A DNA stretch of 64,000 nucleotides from Grimontia marina (GCF_900060185.1 NZ_FIZY01000006.1:62001-126000), one strand, 5' to 3'. Counted from the first letter of the stretch, positions 18,983 through 29,838 are shown. The notes: generated by a model from the letters alone, not told the origin. Made by a program: numbers and translations.

Positions 18983-21060
18983 CAGGAGCAATCTCAGAGA
19001 AATTGCAGGAAACACTGTTTGAACTGAACCGTGTTGAAGAGAGAGAGCAGAAATTTAAAGAAGAAAACCGCGCAATCCTGTCGGCAATATCAGCCATGTC
19101 TGGTGCAAGCAATAAAATTGAAGTCTTCAATACGTTACTGACAGTGATTGAACGTTATGTATCCTTTGATAATGCTTTGGTACTCACCCGAAACAAAGAA
19201 ACAGAAGACTCGTATTCCTGTCTGGTTTCAACTTCGCACAACGTAGAGAATTTCCTTTGGCAGGATGGCGGCACGTTTTCGCGTTGTGTGAATGGGCAGA
19301 CAGTGGTGCTCTACGCGCCAGAGCGTGTAAAAGAGTTCGAACGGCTACAAAGCGAGGATTTTGATTCCTGTCGCTCAGCAATTATTACTGGCATGACGGT
19401 GAATGCCAGCGAGTCCATTTTAATCCTGTTCGCAGCAGAGAAGGGACGTTTCGATACCAAAGCGCAGCAAGTTGTCGAACGCTTTCGGCCACTTATTGAA
19501 CGTACTATCATTGATATTGATTACCGTGAACGTCTTCAATGCTTGGTTTCGGTTAAAACCCAAGAACTGACAGCGAGTCGGCAACGTTTCCGGGACTTTG
19601 CCAAAACCGCTGGCGACTGGTTCTGGGAAATTAACAACAATCTTCAGTTTACCTATTTGTCGTCACCTTCCAATGAATCGTTTACCGCTGAGCCTCAGGC
19701 GATCATGAACCAATTTAACCGGCAGCCGGATGTGAAGCACAGACTTTTGGATCTCATCCAACTGGAGCAGCCTTTCTCAGAAGTAGAGTGGAAGGTTTAC
19801 CAAGAAGGAAGAGAACAGTGGATTAGCCTTTCCGGACGTCCTTATTACGACAAACGCGGCAATTGCATGGGTTTTCGCGGTACAGCAAAAGATATTACTG
19901 CTCGTAAGCAGCGTGTTCATGAACTCCAGCAGGCGAGACAACAAGCCGAATCGGCCAACGCCGCGAAATCTCAGTTTTTGGCAATGATGAGCCACGAAAT
20001 TCGCACGCCATTGAATGCAGTGATGGGATTATTGGATACGCTACAGCAGTCACCGCTTGATGGAGAACAGGCTGTTTGGGTTTCCCAAATGGATAAATCA
20101 GCACAATTACTGCTCACGATCATCAACGATGTCCTTGATCTATCGAGAATAGAATCGGAGCGATTCTCACTGCATCCTGAGGCGATTAATCCTCGTGACA
20201 GTGTCACTGTTGTGTTTAATCAACTACATGAAGTGTCATCCCGCAAAGATATTCAGATGGAAATGGACATTGCAGATGATGTTCCAGAGAGTATTTATCA
20301 GGATGGAAATCGATTTACTCAGATCCTGTTGAACCTTGTTGGGAACGCTGTGAAATTTACCAATCACGGCAAAGTAAAGGTCTCTCTGCGTGTCTTTAAC
20401 GGAAGACTGATACTCTCGGTGGAAGATACAGGAATTGGTATTAAGCCTGAGCGTAAGAAAGATATATTCCAGCCTTTCACGCAGGCAGATGGAAGCATTA
20501 CCCGTCAGTACGGTGGGACCGGATTGGGGCTGTCTATATGTAAGAAGTTAGTTTCCATGATGAAGGGCAGTATTGATTTTGAAAGCGAGCTTGGAGTAGG
20601 CACCACTTTTTATATTGATATCCCATTAGTCGAATCCTCACCGACTGAGCACGTGAAGAAAGATAATACTGACGACAACGACCTAGACTCATTAAATATT
20701 TTGGTAGCGGAAGATAGCAAGGCTAACCAGATGGTTGTGAAGTTGATGCTTGAGAAAGCAGGGCATCATGTCGTTGTTGCGAACAACGGAAAAGAAGCCA
20801 TCGATTTTGTTCACGACGGACATGTGCAATTCGACATGATTTTGATGGATATGTCGATGCCGGTACTTTGTGGTGTTGAAGCAACAAAACAATTACGTGC
20901 TGAAGGATACACATTGCCAATTATCGCTTTGACCGCAAATGCAATGAACGAAGACAAAGAGCGTTGTATGGAAGCAGGGATGGATGATTTTGTCACCAAA
21001 CCAATTCGCGCAGTCGTACTTAAACAGGCGTTACGCCGTCACGTGAAGGTTGAAAGCTGA
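18979..21060 (+). CDS. vpsS: Hybrid sensor histidine kinase, VpsS/NahK-like
   Basis: 693-aa cytoplasmic hybrid kinase with no membrane helix. Order: a coiled coil (1-35), a GAF-like region (about 45-175), a PAS domain (about 200-310), HisKA with phospho-accepting His339 (MMSHEIRTPLNA), HATPase (N box NLVGNAVKF, G box YGGTGLGLSI) and a receiver domain (about 573-690) with Asp624. There is no HPt domain, so phosphate should pass to a separate HPt such as LuxU, as reported for V. cholerae VpsS in biofilm control. It is translationally coupled to nosP. A perfect matS site lies in the coding sequence. Confidence 0.82.
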   Translation: MTGAISEKLQETLFELNRVEEREQKFKEENRAILSAISAMSGASNKIEVFNTLLTVIERYVSFDNALVLTRNKETEDSYSCLVSTSHNVENFLWQDGGTFSRCVNGQTVVLYAPERVKEFERLQSEDFDSCRSAIITGMTVNASESILILFAAEKGRFDTKAQQVVERFRPLIERTIIDIDYRERLQCLVSVKTQELTASRQRFRDFAKTAGDWFWEINNNLQFTYLSSPSNESFTAEPQAIMNQFNRQPDVKHRLLDLIQLEQPFSEVEWKVYQEGREQWISLSGRPYYDKRGNCMGFRGTAKDITARKQRVHELQQARQQAESANAAKSQFLAMMSHEIRTPLNAVMGLLDTLQQSPLDGEQAVWVSQMDKSAQLLLTIINDVLDLSRIESERFSLHPEAINPRDSVTVVFNQLHEVSSRKDIQMEMDIADDVPESIYQDGNRFTQILLNLVGNAVKFTNHGKVKVSLRVFNGRLILSVEDTGIGIKPERKKDIFQPFTQADGSITRQYGGTGLGLSICKKLVSMMKGSIDFESELGVGTTFYIDIPLVESSPTEHVKKDNTDDNDLDSLNILVAEDSKANQMVVKLMLEKAGHHVVVANNGKEAIDFVHDGHVQFDMILMDMSMPVLCGVEATKQLRAEGYTLPIIALTANAMNEDKERCMEAGMDDFVTKPIRAVVLKQALRRHVKVES
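20195..20207. promoter_or_regulatory. matS site (MatP-binding)
   Basis: GTGACAGTGTCAC fits the MatP consensus GTGACRNYGTCAC at every position. It lies inside the hybrid-kinase gene. matP itself is in this window (59321-59770). Confidence 0.85.
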
Positions 21061-21106
21061 GCAAAGCGAGGAAATCGCCTTTACCTTAGAGATAAAAGTG
21101 ACAATG

Positions 21107-22033
21107 TCAGATTTTAACAATGCGCTGTTCGGCGAACATATCCTCATGATTATTTCTACTTAACAGATAGTTACTGAACGCTTTGGCAATAGGTGATAAT
21201 GCTTTATCGCTTCGGTGCACTAAATACCAGTGTCGGATAATCGGCATATTTTCCACATCTAACACTTTCAGTTTTCTGGCTTCGAGCTCAAGAGAAATCG
21301 TGTGACTGGACACGATGCCCAGACTCAATCCCGCAGATACCGCTTGTTTGATCGCTTCACTGGCACTCATTTCTGCGGAGACATTTAACTCGTATCCATG
21401 TTGATGGAAGAAGCGCTCAATAGAAAATCGTGTGCCAGAACCTTTTTCTCTGACAACCATGGGCTCTCTGGCGATGACGGACAGGGGAATATTTCTTTGT
21501 TGGCAAAGTGAATGGTTAACAGGAGCGATAACAACCAAAGGATTTTCCATAAATTCCACCGCTTCAACATCAAATTCAGCCGGGGGCTTACCCATGATCA
21601 CCAAGTCACAATCGTTGCTCTTAATGTCTTTGAGCAATTGTTCTCTGTTTGTCACTTTCAGACTGATTTTAACGTCAGGATGTTGCTGGGAAAACTCAGC
21701 CAGAAGTTTGGCAGCAAAATAATTCGCAGTGCTCGCGACGGTTATTTTAAGTTTGCCGCAGGTTAGCGATTTCATTTTTTCAAAAGCATCTTCAGCATCA
21801 CGCAGTTGTTCAGATATCCGCTCGCAATAACCTAAAAGTTCATCACCGGCATGAGTAAGAAAAAGTGATTTCCCCAAATGTTCGAACAGTGGGAGGCCAA
21901 TGTTATCTTCGAGTTGTTTGATTTGCATAGAAACGGCAGGCTGAGTGAGGTGCAGTTCAGCGGCTGCGCGCGTGAAGCTTAAATGCGTTGCTACCGCCTG
22001 AAATATGTTGAGCTGTCTTAACGTCAAATGCAT
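21107..22033 (-). CDS. cbbR: LysR-type regulator of the Calvin cycle, CbbR
   Basis: LysR-family activator of 308 aa. The N-terminal winged HTH (residues 1-60: LRQLNIFQAVATHLSFTRAA and LTQPAVSMQIKQLE) is strongly conserved; the C-terminal periplasmic-binding-like domain binds a metabolite effector. CbbR proteins activate cbb operons. Here it lies at the end of the leftward cbbLSQO set, 34 bp from cbbO, rather than divergent from it as is more usual. It probably acts on the cbbL/cbbT intergenic region. The CbbR name rests on context plus family. Confidence 0.83.
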   Translation of the reverse strand: MHLTLRQLNIFQAVATHLSFTRAAAELHLTQPAVSMQIKQLEDNIGLPLFEHLGKSLFLTHAGDELLGYCERISEQLRDAEDAFEKMKSLTCGKLKITVASTANYFAAKLLAEFSQQHPDVKISLKVTNREQLLKDIKSNDCDLVIMGKPPAEFDVEAVEFMENPLVVIAPVNHSLCQQRNIPLSVIAREPMVVREKGSGTRFSIERFFHQHGYELNVSAEMSASEAIKQAVSAGLSLGIVSSHTISLELEARKLKVLDVENMPIIRHWYLVHRSDKALSPIAKAFSNYLLSRNNHEDMFAEQRIVKI

Positions 22034-22067
22034 AACAACCTTCCTTGTTACTTATGCAGAGAGGGCT

Positions 22068-24428
22068 TTAGGAAGACGTTCGGGTAATGCTCGCGAATAA
22101 ATGCGGTAAAACCTCTGGAAGTCTACTTGTATCATCCAATACTGAGTAATGTCCTTCACCAAATATCTGACCAACATAACTGTCTGCTTCTGGATCAATC
22201 GTCAAACAGAAGGGGGTGATGCCTTGCATCAACACATCATCTATTGCGTTTTTGGTATCAGCCTGAAGATAAAGCGGATCACGACTGTCTATGTCAGCGG
22301 GTTCGCCATCGCTGATCATTAATAGTAGCTTTTTTCGCTGGGGTTGCTGAGCCAAATATGTTTTGGCATGTCGCAACGCTGCGCCCATTCGTGTCGATAA
22401 ACCACCTTCCATAGCAGCTAACCGGGATTTTGTTATGTCATCGTATGCTTCATCAAAATCTTTAAAGCGTTGGTAACGAACATCACTTCGTCCGTTGGAA
22501 TTGAACCCATGAATGGCAAATGGATCTCCAATACCGTCAATCGCCTTTGCCAACATCACTGTCGCTTCCTGGGCAATATCCAGCACTCTAAGATCCCCGT
22601 GATCTCCAGGCAGTGAATCCATGGTCGATTGAGAGAGATCCAGTAGAACCAATACAGCTAAATCCCGCTCGCGCCGAATAAGCCTTTGGTCAATGTTCAT
22701 ATCCGGCAGCGCGCCACGACGAATTTCTTTCATGGCATCAATTGCCGCATCAAGATCTAATTCATCACCTTCAAACTGTTTTCTCAGTCGCTGAAGCCCT
22801 TTAGGTTGAAGCGCTTCAACGATGGCTTTGATTTTCCTGAGTTGAGCTTGTCGGCTTTCTACGAGTTCATCGATTTTAGAAGCAGTGCTTTTTTTTACCG
22901 AACGCTCTGTGAGTGTTACCCATGCAGGGCGCATTTGATTTGCCGTATAGTCCCATTCTGGATAGTGGAAGGGGGATGATATTTGTTGTTTGCCTTCCAA
23001 TTCATTCATGCTGACGTTTTCAGGATCGCCATCCCGAAAAAACTCAGACTCAAGAATCCACACTTCCTGCGCGTTATCATCAGCCAGTTCGTTGTCTATT
23101 TCATTGACCATTTCCATCACATTGACGGTTCTCTTAACCTGAGGTTCGGAAAGAAGCGGCCATTGATAAAACTCATCACCGTTTTCAAACCAGAGGTAAG
23201 TATTATCGTCACGATAAAAAAGCTGATTAGGCAAATTGCCTTCATCATTGATATCTATATCAGAAGCTAAACGTCGGGCTAGCGTGTCTTTATGGACTTC
23301 CTGTTCTAAAGAGTTATCTATGCTCAACAAAGCATTGAACCTATTAACGACGTAAGTGAGATGAGCTGGCGCATCTTCAGCATTACCTGATAGCAATGCC
23401 AGTGACAGTTGGTTGGTTTCATCGTTGCTTTTTTTGACTTGCTCAAGATGGAAGGGCATCCATAGCTGGCGCAATCCAGGAAAATCTCTGATTGCTAACG
23501 CTTCGACGCGGGCATCTTCTACGAGTCCGTAACAGTAGCGCTGAATGTCAGAGAAACCGCCGTGTGGTTTTGGTCGAGAAAACATCAAGTGGGCTGCGGC
23601 ATGCGTCACAGACGCCCGGTATAAATTTTTCGCCGAAAGTGTTGGATTGCTGGGATCCTGAGCTTCCATGGCATCCGGCAACAAAATAGTGCCGCTGTGA
23701 ATAGCAGATAGTGGCGAAGAATTTTCTTCATTTTCGGCGTCATTGATCTCGATGATTCTGGGACGGAGAAAGAAATCGCGGCCCCAGATGGCACGTAGGT
23801 AAAAATTAAGTTGGCGCTGGGTATCTACAAAAAGGGTACCGCGGCGCTGTCTTTGAAAAATATTCTGACTTTCCGGTGACGCGAGTGTGAAGTAACTGTG
23901 TAGGGAATCTATCTGGTTTGCATGTGCTTTAGCGCCAATGAGTGCCCAGTGACGTAAGCCTAAAATGGGTAACGATGTGAGAAAACTGGGAGATCGCGTG
24001 AGAAATACTTTAAGGCACCTAGGCGCAGTTCGAGCTAATTCCTCAACAAGCTTTTGGTAGATGTTCAAGCCGTCCTTTGAGCAAAGCCTTTCCGCGACAG
24101 CAGGCAGGGTATTCAGATATTGCGATAGGCGCTCCGAACCTAACCATTCAGACAAGATAACAATGGTATCTTTCACATCAACAGTGACACTGTCACTTAA
24201 TTGCTTCTGAATATTTGGAACGGATAACAGGAACGCAGAAACTGATTCATCTGATTGATATTTTGAGAATAAATCTAAGACGGCCGTCAGGTATTCATTC
24301 AAATCAATGACGTTCATCAGCGCTTCAGCTTCCTGAAAGCCAGTTTCAAAAGCGAGCTTTAATCCATCCGTTTTTTCTACCAACTGCGCTTCAACTCTTC
24401 GTTTATTCGCGCGCATTTTATCGTCCAT
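22068..24428 (-). CDS. cbbO: RuBisCO activase subunit CbbO (vWA domain)
   Basis: 786-aa protein ending in a von Willebrand factor A domain with a MIDAS motif (LLDLSQSTMDS, DxSxS type). CbbO pairs with the AAA+ protein CbbQ to remove inhibitory sugar phosphates from RuBisCO; CbbO is the adaptor and CbbQ the motor. ATG 24428 is chosen over the upstream 24458 start. cbbQ ends 20 bp upstream of it. The length fits CbbO. A perfect matS site occurs at 24184-24196. It resembles NorD, but cbbL/S/Q neighbours decide the call. Confidence 0.88.
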   Translation of the reverse strand: MDDKMRANKRRVEAQLVEKTDGLKLAFETGFQEAEALMNVIDLNEYLTAVLDLFSKYQSDESVSAFLLSVPNIQKQLSDSVTVDVKDTIVILSEWLGSERLSQYLNTLPAVAERLCSKDGLNIYQKLVEELARTAPRCLKVFLTRSPSFLTSLPILGLRHWALIGAKAHANQIDSLHSYFTLASPESQNIFQRQRRGTLFVDTQRQLNFYLRAIWGRDFFLRPRIIEINDAENEENSSPLSAIHSGTILLPDAMEAQDPSNPTLSAKNLYRASVTHAAAHLMFSRPKPHGGFSDIQRYCYGLVEDARVEALAIRDFPGLRQLWMPFHLEQVKKSNDETNQLSLALLSGNAEDAPAHLTYVVNRFNALLSIDNSLEQEVHKDTLARRLASDIDINDEGNLPNQLFYRDDNTYLWFENGDEFYQWPLLSEPQVKRTVNVMEMVNEIDNELADDNAQEVWILESEFFRDGDPENVSMNELEGKQQISSPFHYPEWDYTANQMRPAWVTLTERSVKKSTASKIDELVESRQAQLRKIKAIVEALQPKGLQRLRKQFEGDELDLDAAIDAMKEIRRGALPDMNIDQRLIRRERDLAVLVLLDLSQSTMDSLPGDHGDLRVLDIAQEATVMLAKAIDGIGDPFAIHGFNSNGRSDVRYQRFKDFDEAYDDITKSRLAAMEGGLSTRMGAALRHAKTYLAQQPQRKKLLLMISDGEPADIDSRDPLYLQADTKNAIDDVLMQGITPFCLTIDPEADSYVGQIFGEGHYSVLDDTSRLPEVLPHLFASITRTSS
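24184..24196. promoter_or_regulatory. matS site (MatP-binding)
   Basis: GTGACACTGTCAC fits GTGACRNYGTCAC exactly. It lies near the 5' end of cbbO. Confidence 0.83.
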
Positions 24429-24448
24429 AACCAGCCCCAAATATCGTA

Positions 24449-25270
24449 TCAAAAGCAACCTTGAACCGTCGCTTCCAACGTTTCCCGAATATCAGCGTCA
24501 TCACTCAAAGGGCGAACCAAGGCCATGTGACAAGCAGCCACAGGGGGAATTCCTTTTTGAATGAGTTGTGCGGTATAAACCAATAGTCGGGTTGATATAC
24601 CTTCGTTGAGTCCATGCCCAACCAGGTTCCTGGCATGTTTTGCTATTTGAATTAGCCGGCCCGCTGTAACTTTGCCTATCCCGGTTTCATGGCACACGAT
24701 AGAAACTTCGGTTTCCTCGTCCGGATATTCGAACTCTAATGCTGCGAAACGCTGTTTGGTAGACGTCTTAAGATCTTTCATCAGCGTCTGGTATCCCGGG
24801 TTGTAGGAAATCACTAACTGGAAGTCCTCATGAGCCTGAAGCAGCTCACCTTTTTTCTCTAATGACAACGTTCGGCGATAGTCTGTTAGAGAATGGATAG
24901 CAACAGTCGTATCCTGTCGTGCCTCCACCACCTCATCGAGGTAGCAAATTGCACCAATTCTCGCTGCGGTCGTGAGAGGGCCATCTTGCCAATAGGTGCC
25001 ATCAGCATTGAGGAGATAGCGACCAATCAAATCAGATGCCGTCATGTCCTCATGACAAGATATAGTGATAAGCGGTTTACCTAAACGCCACGCCATGTGT
25101 TCGATAAAACGGGTTTTACCACAGCCTGTTGGACCTTTTAACATCATTGGAATGCGTGAATCATAAGCCGCTTGGTAAAGAGAAATTTCGTCGCCGGATT
25201 CTTGATAATACGGCTCGCTGGGAATCAAATATTGATTCTCCCGAGGCATACTTTGAATTGCCTGAGTCAT
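24449..25270 (-). CDS. cbbQ: RuBisCO activase AAA+ subunit CbbQ
   Basis: MoxR-type AAA+ ATPase of 273 aa. Walker A is GPTGCGKT (about residue 45), Walker B ICYLDEVVEAR, and a C-terminal helical domain follows. CbbQ assembles into hexamers and uses ATP to remodel inhibited RuBisCO together with CbbO. The start at 25270 (MTQAIQS) is preferred because GGAG lies eight bases before it; an upstream ATG at 25282 is possible. About 110 bp separate it from cbbS. NorQ is the near relative, excluded by context. Confidence 0.92.
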   Translation of the reverse strand: MTQAIQSMPRENQYLIPSEPYYQESGDEISLYQAAYDSRIPMMLKGPTGCGKTRFIEHMAWRLGKPLITISCHEDMTASDLIGRYLLNADGTYWQDGPLTTAARIGAICYLDEVVEARQDTTVAIHSLTDYRRTLSLEKKGELLQAHEDFQLVISYNPGYQTLMKDLKTSTKQRFAALEFEYPDEETEVSIVCHETGIGKVTAGRLIQIAKHARNLVGHGLNEGISTRLLVYTAQLIQKGIPPVAACHMALVRPLSDDADIRETLEATVQGCF

Positions 25271-25383
25271 AACTAACTCCATGTTTCTTGTTAGGTAAAA
25301 GAAAAAGGGCTGGGATACACAGGACTAAACGTTCCCAGCCAAAGCCAAACTACACCGGAGAGAGAGCCTGGGTAGATCCGGGG

Positions 25384-25743
25384 TTACTCAAATCCTGGGG
25401 CGCGGTAAATAACCATCGATGCCCCCTGACTTTGGCGGTAATTGTCATATCCAATCAAACGAACATGGTGGTTCGGATTGAGGTTATGGCATAGTTGCGC
25501 CTCGTTCAGGATCTTATCGACATTGGTTTCACCAAACATGGGCAGTTTCCACATGTACCAAAATGAACCCGTTGCCTCTTCTGGCTCGGTATGCTCAATG
25601 GCAGGGTTCCAGCCTTTACTGACGATAAACTCAACCTGACGGCGAATTTGATCAGCGGTCATTCTTGGTAAGTAAGAGAAGGTTTCGAACTTTCGGCTGT
25701 GCGGATCCGTCAATCGCGACGAATAATCCATAACTTCACTCAT
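25384..25743 (-). CDS. cbbS: RuBisCO small subunit (form I)
   Basis: 119-aa form I small subunit. The family pattern is clear: [21 protein letters not shown] near the start, [23 protein letters not shown] and a C-terminal [10 protein letters not shown]. It assembles with CbbL as L8S8. It has a strong ribosome-binding site (AAGGAGATT) 29 bp after cbbL. The presence of CbbS rules out form II. Confidence 0.97.
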   Translation of the reverse strand: MSEVMDYSSRLTDPHSRKFETFSYLPRMTADQIRRQVEFIVSKGWNPAIEHTEPEEATGSFWYMWKLPMFGETNVDKILNEAQLCHNLNPNHHVRLIGYDNYRQSQGASMVIYRAPGFE

Positions 25744-25772
25744 GAGAATCTCCTTGATGTTGTCGCAAGTGA

Positions 25773-27191
25773 CTAGGCATGAACCACGTCCAGCTTGTCT
25801 ACTGTGTCGAATTCAAACTTAATTTCTTTCCAGGTTTCCATCGCTGCTTTTAGCTCGGGACTATGTTTCGCTGCAGCAGTGAGAATATCTTTGCCTTCTC
25901 GCTCAAGTGAGCGTCCTTCATTGCGTGCTTGTGTACAGGCTTCCAACGCCACCCGGTTAGCCGCCGCACCAGCAGCATTACCCCACGGGTGTCCCAAGGT
26001 ACCGCCACCAAACTGGAGTACGGCATCATCGCCAAAGATGGAGACTAAAGCAGGCATATGCCATACGTGGATGCCACCAGAAGCTACCGGTAATACGCCG
26101 GGCATAGAGCCGAAGTCTTGGTCAAAGAAGATTCCACGAGAACGATCTTCCTTAATAAAACGATCACGCATGATGTCTATCCAGCCCAGCGTTGCTTCAC
26201 GATCGCCTTCGAGTTTACCCACTACGGTACCTGAATGAAGATGGTCACCACCGGATAGGCGCAGACATTTCGACAGCACTCGGAAGTGAATGCCATGGTG
26301 TGGATTTCGGTCGAGAACGGCGTGCATTGCGCGGTGAATGTGCAGCAGCATACCGTTCTGACGACACCAATTTGCAAGACCAGTATTGGCGGTAAAGCCT
26401 GCTGTGAGGTAGTCATGCATAATGATTGGCATGTCGAGTTCCTTGGCGAACTCTGCGCGACGATACATTTCTTCGGGGGTAGGCGCAGTCACATTCAGGT
26501 AGTGGCCTTTACGTTCGCCGGTTTCGCGTTCTGCGCGATGAACAGCCTCAGCGACGTACTCAAAGCGATCTCGCCATCGCATAAAGGGTTGAGAGTTAAC
26601 GTTCTCATCATCTTTAGTAAAGTCGAGCCCACCACGAAGACCTTCGTAACAAGCACGGCCATAGTTTTTTGCAGACAAACCCAATTTGGGTTTGATGGTA
26701 CAACCCAGTAGAGCACGGCCATATTTATTTAGCTTATCGCGTTCAACCTGAATACCATTTGGCGGACCACCGCAAGTTTTCACATAGGCAATTGGAAAAC
26801 GGACATCTTCAAGGCGCAAAGCACGAATTGCTTTAAAGCCAAATACATTGCCCACTAGCGAAGTCAATACGTTAACTACTGAGCCTTCTTCAAATAGGTC
26901 AATGGGATAGGCGACAAATGCATAGAAAGAAGTATCGTCACCTGGGACATCTTCGATCGCATAAGCGCGGCCTTTGTAGTAGTCCAGGTCGGTCAGTAAG
27001 TCTGTCCATACTGTTGTCCAAGTTCCTGTAGAAGATTCCGCAGCCACAGCAGCGGCTGCTTCTTCTCTAGGAACCCCTGCTTGAGGCTCTATTTTAAAGC
27101 AGGCCAGAAGATCGGTGTCGGCGGGGACGTACTCGGGCATCCAATAGGTTTCCCGGTATTCCTTTACACCTGCCTGATAACTCTTTGCCAT
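25773..27191 (-). CDS. cbbL: RuBisCO large subunit (form I)
   Basis: 472-aa large subunit that carboxylates ribulose-1,5-bisphosphate. The carbamylated lysine is Lys193 in [11 protein letters not shown], with metal ligands Asp195 and Glu196; the loop 6 Lys is in [11 protein letters not shown]; further active-site residues lie in [13 protein letters not shown] and [13 protein letters not shown]. The sequence reads like the proteobacterial IA/IC types, and the associated CbbQ and CbbO fit form IA. The ATG at 27191 (MAKSYQAG) is chosen over a TTG at 27197. All catalytic residues that I can place are intact. Confidence 0.97.
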   Translation of the reverse strand: MAKSYQAGVKEYRETYWMPEYVPADTDLLACFKIEPQAGVPREEAAAAVAAESSTGTWTTVWTDLLTDLDYYKGRAYAIEDVPGDDTSFYAFVAYPIDLFEEGSVVNVLTSLVGNVFGFKAIRALRLEDVRFPIAYVKTCGGPPNGIQVERDKLNKYGRALLGCTIKPKLGLSAKNYGRACYEGLRGGLDFTKDDENVNSQPFMRWRDRFEYVAEAVHRAERETGERKGHYLNVTAPTPEEMYRRAEFAKELDMPIIMHDYLTAGFTANTGLANWCRQNGMLLHIHRAMHAVLDRNPHHGIHFRVLSKCLRLSGGDHLHSGTVVGKLEGDREATLGWIDIMRDRFIKEDRSRGIFFDQDFGSMPGVLPVASGGIHVWHMPALVSIFGDDAVLQFGGGTLGHPWGNAAGAAANRVALEACTQARNEGRSLEREGKDILTAAAKHSPELKAAMETWKEIKFEFDTVDKLDVVHA

Positions 27192-27504
27192 AACCAATTT
27201 CCTTATTTATTGCCGTTGAATTAAATATCATCGCAGTATAAATGCGAACTGCGCTTGCCATTTATTTAGTGTTGTTATTTTTAAATTAAAGTGAAATTGG
27301 AAGTTTTTATGACAAGGATAACTATTATTTAGCATGCTGTTTTTAATGGCCATCATGAATGAAAAAGAAATATTTTAATCTGTATTTTAAAAATAAAATC
27401 TTTAAATAACATATTCATACATTAATTTTGCGTCAGGAAAAAATCAAAGGAAGCAATCAAATAGAAAGAAATAAGTTTTTCTTATCTTTTTCAGAAATAT
27501 TCCT

Positions 27505-27526
27505 GATTGGAGAGTTTAATCCAATC
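27505..27526. promoter_or_regulatory. Inverted repeat in the cbbL-cbbT control region
   Basis: GATTGG, a 10-base spacer, then CCAATC: a perfect 6-bp dyad in the 502-bp divergent intergenic region (27192-27693). It is a candidate regulator site; no specific protein can be assigned. Confidence 0.35.
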
Positions 27527-27533
27527 TGTTTAA

Positions 27534-27585
27534 TTTCAAATTCAATCACCTTTTATATGTAAGGTTTTGCGTGATTAATTTGAAA
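27534..27585. promoter_or_regulatory. Long imperfect dyad in the cbbL-cbbT control region
   Basis: Left arm TTTCAAATTCAATCA (27534-27548) pairs with right arm TGATTAATTTGAAA (27572-27585) apart from one extra base, across a 23-bp centre. T-N11-A type elements within it suit a LysR regulator such as CbbR. The rest of the 502-bp region is AT-rich, without recognisable genes, and must hold divergent promoters. Confidence 0.45.
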
Positions 27586-27693
27586 CTAAAAAATAATGAC
27601 TTATCACGCTAACGCATTGGAAAGAAAGAATAAAAGCGACAACCCATTCCGGTTGACGCTAATTATCAGGAAATAAAGATAGGGAATACTTCA

Positions 27694-29802
27694 ATGAGCA
27701 AGGTAAGTCAGTTATCTGAGGAGTACAAAACGGCTGAAGCCGAGATACATTTTTCACCCACATCCGACGAAATTCATGAAGATTGCGCTAACGCTTTGCG
27801 TATTTTGGCCGTCGATATGGTTCAAAACGCCAACTCAGGACACCCCGGTGCTCCCATGGGGATGGCCGATATTGCGACAGTCCTGTGGCGTGAATTTCTG
27901 AAACACAATCCACGGAATCCAGATTGGTCAAACAGGGACCGCTTCGTGCTTTCAAATGGTCATGCTTCCTGTTTGATTTATGGTCTTCTGAATCTGACCG
28001 GATACAACGTCACCATTGATGACCTTAAGCAGTTCAGACAATTAGGAAGTAAAACGCCAGGGCATCCAGAGATTGGTGTAACGCCAGGCGTAGAAACAAC
28101 TACTGGTCCCCTTGGGCAAGGGCTTGCGAATGCGGTGGGCATGGCGCTAGCAGAGAAAACCCTTGCGGCACAGTTCAACAAACCCGGTTTCTACATCGTT
28201 GATCATTACACCTATACCTTTTTTGGTGACGGCTGTCTGATGGAAGGCATTTCGCACGAAGTGTGCTCATTAGCAGGCACAATGAAGCTGTCAAAGCTCA
28301 TCGCCTTTTATGACGACAATGGCATCTCTATTGACGGTGACGTAGAAGGCTGGATGACCGACGATACACCGCAGAGATTCCGTGCCTATGGTTGGCATGT
28401 GATTGAAGATATCGATGGGCACAACCATTACTCCATTCGTGAAGCCATCATGGATGCCCGTGCGGTTGAAGATAAGCCAGTGTTGATTTGCTGTAAAACT
28501 GTCATCGGCAAAGGATCACCAAACAAAGCAGGATCGCATGATGTGCACGGTGCGCCGCTGGGTAATGATGAGGTAGCCAAGACCCGTAAGTCCATGTCCT
28601 GGAATCATGATCCTTTCGAGATCCCCAAGAAAATCCAAACTTATTGGAACGACAAAACACAAGGTGCTTTAAGGGAAAACCTGTGGAATGCGACTTTTGC
28701 AGCCTACAAAGATGAATATCCCGAGCTTGCAGCGGAATTTACCCGTCGTATAGAAGGGCAACTGCCTAGAAATTGGGGAGAGGAGTCGGAGCAATTCGTT
28801 AGAAAAGCGGCATTGCAGGCCCAAAGCATCGCCAGCAGACAAGCTTCTCAGCAATCGCTAAACGCCTTTGGTCAGATTTTACCAGAACTGATAGGCGGAT
28901 CTGCCGACCTCAGTCCTTCAAACAATACGTTTTGGAAAGGCGCTACCGATAACAACCCTGAGTCACCAGACGGTAACTACATACGTTTTGGTGTGCGTGA
29001 GTTTGGTATGAGCGCAATAGCAAACGGCCTTGCACTCCACGGCGGATTTATCCCTTATTGCGCGACGTTTTTGGTGTTTTCTGACTACGCGAGAAATGCC
29101 ATCCGGGTAGCTGCGCTTTCCAAGGTCCACGCTATTTTTGTTTTCACTCATGACTCCATTGGGCTGGGTGAAGATGGCCCAACACACCAACCAATCGAAC
29201 ACCTAACCAGCTTTAGGGCGATGCCAAACGTGAAAGTGTGGAGACCCTGTGATGCGGTTGAAACGGCGGTTGCATGGAAGAAGGCGATTGAAGATCAGTC
29301 TGGTCCTCATATTTTGGTGTTTTCACGTCAAAGCCTTTCATACCAGCTTCGCCGTGCTGACCAACTTCCACTCATCGAGCGGGGCGGTTACATCCTGCAA
29401 GAACATGAAGGACGCATGGGTGATGAACCTGACATGATTCTTATCGCCACAGGCTCTGAAATCGAACTCGCTGTTGAAGCCGCTATTTTACTGAACCGTA
29501 AATCGATTCATGCCCGCGTGGTCTCTATGCCTTGCGCTGATGTTTTTGACCAGCAGCCTGCCCACTACCGGAACAGCGTACTTCCATCATCCATAAAATG
29601 CCGGATATCAATCGAAGCCGGTTCCACGTTGGGCTGGCACAAATATGTGGGAAGTGACGGATTTCCTTTAGGTATCGACACCTTTGGCGAATCCGCACCT
29701 GCCGCTGCGCTATTTGAACACTTTGGCCTGACGGTAGAAAAAATCGTCCGACGCGCAGAACGCATGGTCAAGCAATTACGCCCGTCCAAGTCACAGCGTT
29801 AA
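27694..29802 (+). CDS. cbbT: Transketolase of the Calvin cycle
   Basis: ThDP-dependent transketolase of 702 aa, slightly longer than the usual 660-670 because of about 30 extra N-terminal residues. Motifs: [15 protein letters not shown] (residues 50-64), [14 protein letters not shown], the ThDP-binding GDGCLMEG...N box, and the pyrimidine-domain [10 protein letters not shown]. It interconverts sugar phosphates to regenerate ribulose-5-phosphate. First gene of the rightward cbbTAPF operon, divergent from cbbL. The start could lie further in; the family-like part begins near residue 30. Confidence 0.93.
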   Translation: MSKVSQLSEEYKTAEAEIHFSPTSDEIHEDCANALRILAVDMVQNANSGHPGAPMGMADIATVLWREFLKHNPRNPDWSNRDRFVLSNGHASCLIYGLLNLTGYNVTIDDLKQFRQLGSKTPGHPEIGVTPGVETTTGPLGQGLANAVGMALAEKTLAAQFNKPGFYIVDHYTYTFFGDGCLMEGISHEVCSLAGTMKLSKLIAFYDDNGISIDGDVEGWMTDDTPQRFRAYGWHVIEDIDGHNHYSIREAIMDARAVEDKPVLICCKTVIGKGSPNKAGSHDVHGAPLGNDEVAKTRKSMSWNHDPFEIPKKIQTYWNDKTQGALRENLWNATFAAYKDEYPELAAEFTRRIEGQLPRNWGEESEQFVRKAALQAQSIASRQASQQSLNAFGQILPELIGGSADLSPSNNTFWKGATDNNPESPDGNYIRFGVREFGMSAIANGLALHGGFIPYCATFLVFSDYARNAIRVAALSKVHAIFVFTHDSIGLGEDGPTHQPIEHLTSFRAMPNVKVWRPCDAVETAVAWKKAIEDQSGPHILVFSRQSLSYQLRRADQLPLIERGGYILQEHEGRMGDEPDMILIATGSEIELAVEAAILLNRKSIHARVVSMPCADVFDQQPAHYRNSVLPSSIKCRISIEAGSTLGWHKYVGSDGFPLGIDTFGESAPAAALFEHFGLTVEKIVRRAERMVKQLRPSKSQR

Positions 29803-29838
29803 ACGACTTCTGAATCATTGAAATGCAAGGAGAGAGTT

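Noticed and set aside
22068-25270. NorQ/NorD nitric oxide reductase genes
   Set aside because: The AAA+ and vWA pair resembles NorQ/NorD, but it directly follows cbbL and cbbS, so CbbQ/CbbO is far more likely.
27192-27693. Riboswitch or small gene in the cbbL-cbbT gap
   Set aside because: AT-rich with many stops in all frames; only dyads were found and no known riboswitch pattern was recognised.
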